A DNA stretch of 64,000 nt from Pseudocercospora fijiensis CIRAD86 (Eukaryota > Ascomycota > Dothideomycetes > Mycosphaerellales > Mycosphaerellaceae), in the NCBI RefSeq assembly GCF_000340215.1, contig NW_006921538.1:2957869-3021868 (forward strand), given 5' to 3'. Below are positions 57,800 to 64,000 of the stretch, one piece after another. Within the stretch, counting starts at the first letter, position 1. Each line of letters starts with the position of its first letter. The notes under the pieces were generated by a model. The model was given only the letters and a program-made list of their open reading frames with translations, was not told the origin of the DNA and did not search any database. Made by a program: the position numbers and the translations under genes.

Positions 57800-60700
57800 A
57801 CTAAGAAACAACTATATAAACCTCTACAATCGCTTCAAAGTTAATATAACCTTAATAATAGCTCCTTTATTAGCTAGCCGCCTTAGTAGTAGCAAGCTAG
57901 TAATCCTTCGTAGACCTAACGATTAGGATCGATAGTTTAAGCAAACCAAGACGTACCTAACTAGATATAAGACCTAGGTCCTTACTAATCTATATTCGAC
58001 TAAGCTAACTAAACTAGTACAACCCCTTCTTCCGGAATTCGATATAGAACAACTTATAAGCAACCCCCTATATTAGGCTAGGGCAAAGCTTACTAAGGAA
58101 CACTTTAATATAAGGAAGGCGGAGTTTAAACGCTTTAGGACAGCTCGCAATAAGACAATTAAATATCTAGCTACAACTGTAGACATTCGCTATTATTTAG
58201 AGATTACTAATCCTAATATAGACAACGTAGCACTAACTATGCGGCTTATTCTGACTCGATTAAAGAATAAGCTTGTACCTAATACTTAATAGCAAAGGAC
58301 TGCCCTTAGTAAAGAGCTTTACCGCCTTGTAAATTCTAAGCAGGTAAAGGACCCCGAGCACTAGTATAAGGAATGGCTTAATCTTTATAAGACAATGAAA
58401 CGTATACAATACCCGGAATTTAACAACTTGGTAACCTACCTATACACTGCAGTTACAAATGTGGATAAGACCTATAGTAAAGGGCTCTATATAATGTACT
58501 AGGTAGGGCTATCGGTCAACAACTTCTATCAACTTATTAGTATAGTACGAGAATATGCCCGCAATATGCTAGGTACTTCTACGAAGAAGGGTTTATCTTT
58601 TAGTATTATCTACGAAGAAGGTGAAGCTAGTGCTAACGCCGCCCTATAAGCTATAGACGACAACGACAAACCTAATAAGAACAAGGGCCGCAGTAATAGT
58701 AGCAACCGTATACTAAAGACATATACTAAGCTTACTAGAGTAGGCGAGAAGAAGGCATATAAAAACCGCGGCAAATGTACTATAGTAAACTACCGCCTTC
58801 GAGAATAGGTTAAAGAGAAGGATAAGGACAATAAGTAGAAAGGAAAACTGAAGTACTTCGAGTCCTACCTACGTAAGAATAAAGGGTTCTACCTAAGACA
58901 AGCTAAGTTCTTCAAGGACCTACTAGCTATCAAGATTGTATAGCAACACTATAGACTTTCGGCTAAAGATAGAGACGATGCTAGAATAGGAAATGGATCA
59001 GATAAAGTCTCGCTAGCCTGCTTCTTTAAGGCAGACACTCTAGACCTATTAGCCTTTGCATTAGTTACCCTAGCACCAACTACTAACTATCTGTTAATAG
59101 CTACAAACAGGAGCAAGAAATGGAACCCCTTTATTGCCCTTATATACGATAGTAGATCTAACTGCAACATTGTTAACTACCCTAGTCGCTTCAACTTTCA
59201 GGCAATGTTTATTCCTCCGCGAGCTACTGTTATAATAGGAACTGGATACAACAAAGTTATCGCTATTAGAAGGGCATCCTTTACTGTTAAGTCAGTAGTA
59301 GGTAAACCCCTAACTATTAAGCTAAAAGAGTGCCTCTATGTCCCTAATTTCTATACTAATATTGTTAGAGGGGCAATCTTCTATTACCGTAGGTTTAAGC
59401 ACAATAAGCTTGATAATGTTCTCTATAACCTATAGGGGAAACTACTAGTCCCTCTTGTTAGACCTAACAACTACATGCCCTATTTCGATATTACCTATAA
59501 AGCAGATAGTAAACCCCCGCTCGAATAGCTAACAGGGGATAAAGGTAAGCTACACCTATACCCCTTCTAACTAGCACAGTCGACAACTATACTATTAGCC
59601 TACGCAACAGCTCGTCGCTCCGCACGCCTACTGCCGCTAAGGAAGCTTATACTAAAGCAAATACATAAGGTGTTTAGGCACCTAGGTGCTAAAAGAGCAG
59701 AAGAGCTAGTTAACAGGGTTGATAGGATAACAAGAGATTACATATATAACAATAAGGTACTAAGAACACTACTTTGTCCTATATGTGCATAAGCAAAGGG
59801 AAAGAGGCTCATCTCTAGGAGGCTAAGGCACTATAATATGTCGATACTGACTCTATATAGACACCTTGCAGCCGACCTAATACAGCTAGATCTAGCCTAC
59901 AATAATAATTAGTACATGTTCTATGTATACGATCTAAATACTGGACTTCACTTTATATAGACAATCAGTAATCGCCAGGAATCAACTCTCCTTTAGTGCT
60001 AGAACTAGTTGGCTACCTTCGTACGCAGTATTAGCAGAGACATTATTTGTTTGTCATCTAATAATAAAGGGGGTATATCAGGATTTCGGTTTCGATCCTA
60101 TCTACGCAATAACTACACTACTTGGAGGCTAACAGCCCTATACACATTAGAGCAGGACCTAGTAGAGCGAGCAGGCCGTACTATTATTAAGGTAGCTCGA
60201 GCCTTGATAATACACGCCGGATTTCTATACAACCTATAGCTAGAAGCAGTCTATGTAGCAACCTTCCTAGCTAACAGGTTACTAAGATTACGCACTGCCG
60301 ACCTACTAATGCGAACTCTATATAAGATAGGTACTGGCTATAAACCAAATGTAGCTTACATCTACTAGTTTAGAGCGAGAGCATATCTAGTAATCTACGG
60401 AATAGAGACAACTAATAGCAAAAGGAAGGCTATACTGCTAAATACTATAAAAGTAGCCTCACGCACCTATATTAGATACCTATATAGATATAAAGGACAC
60501 TCTATCTATAGGATATAGGTACCCTTACGAATGACAGTGCTACGTACGAGGGACGTTGTATTTGATAAAACCAAGTTCTACAATAGCTACAATAATAACC
60601 TAGGTGTTATTATAACTGACTAAGAGCTTTTAGAAGAATATAGTGATCTCGAAGAGCTATAAGCACCCGCCTCGGAGCATCAATTTAACGAGCTTCGAGA

Positions 60701-63060
60701 AGCATACGATACACCTTAAGACCTTGTTAGGTTTGGAATTGAGGGGGTAGATACACTAACAGGACCTAGTCGACTTATAATAGTTGACTCTGCAAGGCTA
60801 GCAGATGAGCTAGTTAAACCACCTAAACAATTACCATAAGCACTACTAAGCGAGCTGCAGCTTACACAGGTGCTAAAAAGGCTATTTCTAGAGCCTTAAC
60901 TATAGGAACAAGACTTTCCAATTGATCTACGCGAAGCACTAGAGCCGCGTAATAATGTGCTAGATAGGTTAGTAGAACCAACTATTAATCAGCAACCTCA
61001 ATAACCTAAGAACGATACTAGCAATAAAGCCCCTACTAACAATATAGACGCACTAGGTTATATAGATGATATAGACTTTAACTTGCTACGTGTAGAGCTT
61101 GCTAAATTGCCAATGCCAATTGAAGCAGCTAATGTATCTCATCGTTACTTACTAAATATAGGAGGTCTATACTATCGTATTAACAATCCAAACAAGCGAT
61201 AACGAGTAGCCGCGATCCGTTACTATATCAACGACCGAGACTAAGCGAGAAACCTCCTTCTATTTAGCAACCTGTATATAGCAGCAGAGCACGAAGCTAG
61301 GTTAATATATAGTAACAGCGCCGACAATAATCAAGCTAGCAGCGATCTACCTAATCCCCTAGAACCGCTACTACTTCTACGAGACGAACATGATTCAAGC
61401 CTTACACCGAAGATCTTAGACCTACTAGCAGAGCTACGTAACTAGCGATAAGTACTTAAGAGCCGGTTTAAGGAACAATAGATACATACTACAAGAGTTG
61501 AATTCAACAAGGCACTAAAGACACGTACCTTTAAATAGGTAGATCTGAATACACTAGATAAGCCTAATCTCCTACCTCTTACCTAGGTATTCAAATATAA
61601 GGGTAATGCTAATAGACGACTGATCAAGTTTAAGGTAAGAGTATATGCGAGAGGGGACCTTTAGAAGAACGCACACTTAGACACCTATGCCTTAACACTA
61701 GCTGTACGAGTTTTTAGAGCCCTTATAGCGATCGTAGCTAAGTTTGACCTAGAAGCTAAGCAAATGGATACAGTCAATACCTTCCTCAATACTATATTCC
61801 TATATACGCTATACCTTAGGCCGCCTAATAGATTTAAGTAGAAGGGCAAGGTATTGAAACTAATCTAAGCACTCTATAGTCTATAGGAGTCACCTCGACT
61901 ATAGTACAACTACTTTACTACAATACTAGAAAACAAACTTAGCATACAACTAGTAGACAATATAGACTGCCTATACACCGACCTAGACAAACAGGTATTC
62001 ATCTTCTTCTACGTAGACGACATTGTACTATTATATTACCGACAGCATATGTAAAAGGCAATAGACCTTAAGTAGAAGTTAATAAAGGAATATAAAATTA
62101 GTAACCTAGGAAAGCTCTTATAGTTTCTCGGTATTAAAGTCATACGTAACAGACAGAACAGGAAGCTATAGTTGTTATAAAAGGCATACACTAAGAAGAT
62201 AGGTCAGCGTTATAGAATTGATCCTAAGACTAGCAGGCGAGCAGAGGCACTATTGCTAACTAGATACGAACTATACGAGAAACCCACTAACAAGGAGACT
62301 CGTTATATAGACTTATCAGCAATACTAGCCTACTAGAGCCGTATAGGATCGCTCAACTTTTTAGTAGTTTAAACTAGGCCGGATATAGCCAAAGCAGTTT
62401 CTATGCTATTAAAGGCCCTTTAGAACCTACGACAAGAGGATATAGCCGCAGCCAATTGGTGTATCAAGTACCTACTACAGATAAGGCACCTATGCTTAGA
62501 GTACAACGCCGATAGACTAGCAGTTACCGCCTATTCAAGCTAACAGCTTTACGAATTTTACGGAGCTTCTAACGCTTCCTATAGCGACTATACGGGTACG
62601 AGACAGTTATTAGAAGGATGGATATTCAGTCTATTCAATAGACCAGTTGATTAGAAAGCAGCGCGATAGTCAACTATCACTAAGTCTACGACTAAAGCCG
62701 AGCTGCTAGCTGCCTTATATGCAGGCTTAGAACTAATCTAGTAGAAGCGCTTCTTTAGCAATATTGGCCTTACCTTAGACAGCACACCGGTGCTATACTA
62801 TAATAATATACAGACTATTCGAATCATCAAGGCGGATGCTAGCAAGTTAGATACTAAGCTTAGGCATATAGACATTCATTAATGCTAGCTACGCTAAGAA
62901 CATAAATTAGGTCGTATACAATGCGAGTATCTAGCAACACAGGACATGCTAGCTAATGGGTTGACTAAGCTCTATAGCCCTTAGAACTAGAAGAGGTTCA
63001 TTAAACAACTAAGACTAACTAGACTACCTAACCTAACAACTAACTAAGATATATAGTTGT
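57800..63060 (+). pseudogene. Copia C gag-pol relic
   Basis: Gag-like helical region 57900-58650. Protease-like ALIYDSRSNCNIVN near 59145 (DSG altered to DSR), followed by VVGKPLTIKLKECLYVPNF. Integrase finger and core 59640-60300 (KVFRHLGAKRAEELVNRVDR, LLCPICA, HLAADLIQLDLA). C-terminal region with ANRLLRLRTADLLMRTLY. RT about 61550-62400: VRVYARGDL, AKFDLEAKQMDTVNTFLNT, and the intact active site FFYVDDIVLLYY near 62006. RNase H 62530-62960: EFYGASNASYSDY, KSTTKAELLAALYAG, KLRHIDIH and MLANGLTKL. Twenty or more in-frame stops. The 59205-59435 and 60009-60239 open pieces are fragments of this polyprotein. Confidence 0.9.
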
Positions 63061-63867
63061 AGGGGTATATAAGGAAGCAACTCTTCCTCTAACAACCTCT
63101 TCCTCTTTAGCAACACGAAGATAACTCTATATAATAGGTAGTAGGCGCCGCCCCCCCTATTAATTGTAACTAAGTCGATTAAGTACACCTTTATCGATTA
63201 GCGCTAACAAAAGTGTCTAATACGATAGCGACGACTAATTAGGACAAAGGATTCAACCTCACTTCCTAATACGTTATTATCGCCTATATTATTACTTCGA
63301 ACGTCACTTCTACTAACTAATAACAAGTCTGCGGCGATTGTATTAGTGCTAGTAATAATAGTGCAGTAGTCTTAGCTAAGGGTGGCGTCCTTAGTTAAGT
63401 TACCTATCCTAATTTATCAAATCTGTTTAACTAATATACATCTCACCTAATCCTTTATCTAATCAAATAGACGCTACCTATGCGATTGATATAATAACCG
63501 ATAGTAATAATGTAACGGGCTTAGTTTAGCTGAACTAACTTTACTGTACGATACGAGTACTTAGATAAGGCTTAATAGTGTCGGTCTGTGCTTAGACTAC
63601 GTAGGAAGACAACAGTTCCTAGTAATAGGGACTATATGTGAAGGTGTATATGCAGTCCGGATTATATAACGATATCCTTCTAGGGTAATCGGGGTATGAA
63701 ATAAGACTCTCTTATATATAGTATAGATTCAAACCATTTTTTTAGTATTTTAATGAAGTACTATATAAGGAGTTGAAAAGATTAATTTTTCTTTTGTTTG
63801 CATATAAAGAAGCATTGACTACCTTGCCTAAAATAGAAGGCAACCTCTTTTGTACAAGCTAAAGGGG
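63061..63867 (+). other. Copia C 3' untranslated region
   Basis: About 800 bp between the end of pol and the 3' LTR. Contains a cccccc run near 63155. No gene seen. Confidence 0.6.
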
Positions 63868-64000
63868 TGTATAACGCGTCAGCTTAGTTATATAACAAGT
63901 ACGTAACTTCTTAGCTTGAAGAATTTTCATTGTATTTTAGACTATAGAATAGAGCAGAACATAGGCAATCAACGAAGCCAATTCAACCGCCGGCAATGCA
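63868..64000 (+). repeat. Copia C 3' LTR (partial)
   Basis: tgtataacgcgtcagcttag onward matches the 5' LTR to the end of the window. Confidence 0.93.

Larger units (their letters stand above)
57524..64000 (+). mobile_element. Ty1/copia retrotransposon C, nearly complete, runs off the window
   Basis: 5' LTR 57524-57690, primer site 57691-57703, gag-pol relic, and start of the 3' LTR at 63868 (cut by the window end after 133 of about 167 bases). Expected length about 6.5 kb. The 3' LTR is preceded by the purine-rich aagctaaagggg. Stops at Trp/Gln are present but many CA dinucleotides remain, so RIP is lighter than in the Ty3 nest. Confidence 0.92.

Overview
The window reads as a repeat-rich chromosomal segment of a filamentous ascomycete (Pezizomycotina). 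Three things point there: short spliceosomal introns (42-69 nt, GT..AG) in the intact genes, LTR retrotransposons and DNA transposons of fungal type, and the mark of repeat-induced point mutation (RIP). In the transposon blocks CpA and TpG have largely become TpA, so recognisable reading frames are full of TAG/TAA exactly where Trp and Gln codons belong, and CG-rich words survive. No species can be named from this sequence.

Layout. 1-7645: 136-bp tandem repeats, then a RIP-damaged Plavaka-like DNA transposase and a right end shared with a hAT element further on. 7646-10744: Mutator-like (MULE) transposase relic with a 295-bp (ACT)n microsatellite nearby. 10745-35006: a three-level transposon nest. 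A minus-strand Ty3/gypsy element (10750-35001, target duplication AAGGT) was split by a large hAT element (16209-33332, 8-bp duplication ATTACAAT). That hAT element was itself split by a plus-strand copy of the same Ty3 family (16732-23874, duplication ATTCG). A 100-N assembly gap lies at 26594-26693. 35400-42253: a decayed Ty1/copia element split by a shorter copia element (36913-40881) that kept both LTRs but lost most of its integrase.

43200-57500 is a gene island of ordinary base composition with four intact genes: an isocyanide synthase of the DIT1/PvcA family (minus), a divergently transcribed DAO-type FAD oxidoreductase (plus), a secreted GMC oxidoreductase (plus) and an MFS efflux transporter (minus, nine exons). 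Core enzyme, two oxidative tailoring enzymes and an exporter together look like a small, undescribed isocyanide biosynthetic gene cluster. It is interrupted at 47.6-50.7 kb by a RIP-damaged element encoding an HHCC-DDE integrase with a cysteine-rich tail, and flanked by an 875-bp non-autonomous hAT-like element (56457-57331) beside the transporter promoter. 57524-64000: a third copia element, nearly complete, whose gene-facing LTR half escaped RIP.

The four genes are the only ones that look functional. Everything else recognisable is dead or non-autonomous transposon sequence. Exon models were made by eye; every one keeps an open frame across all proposed splice junctions.
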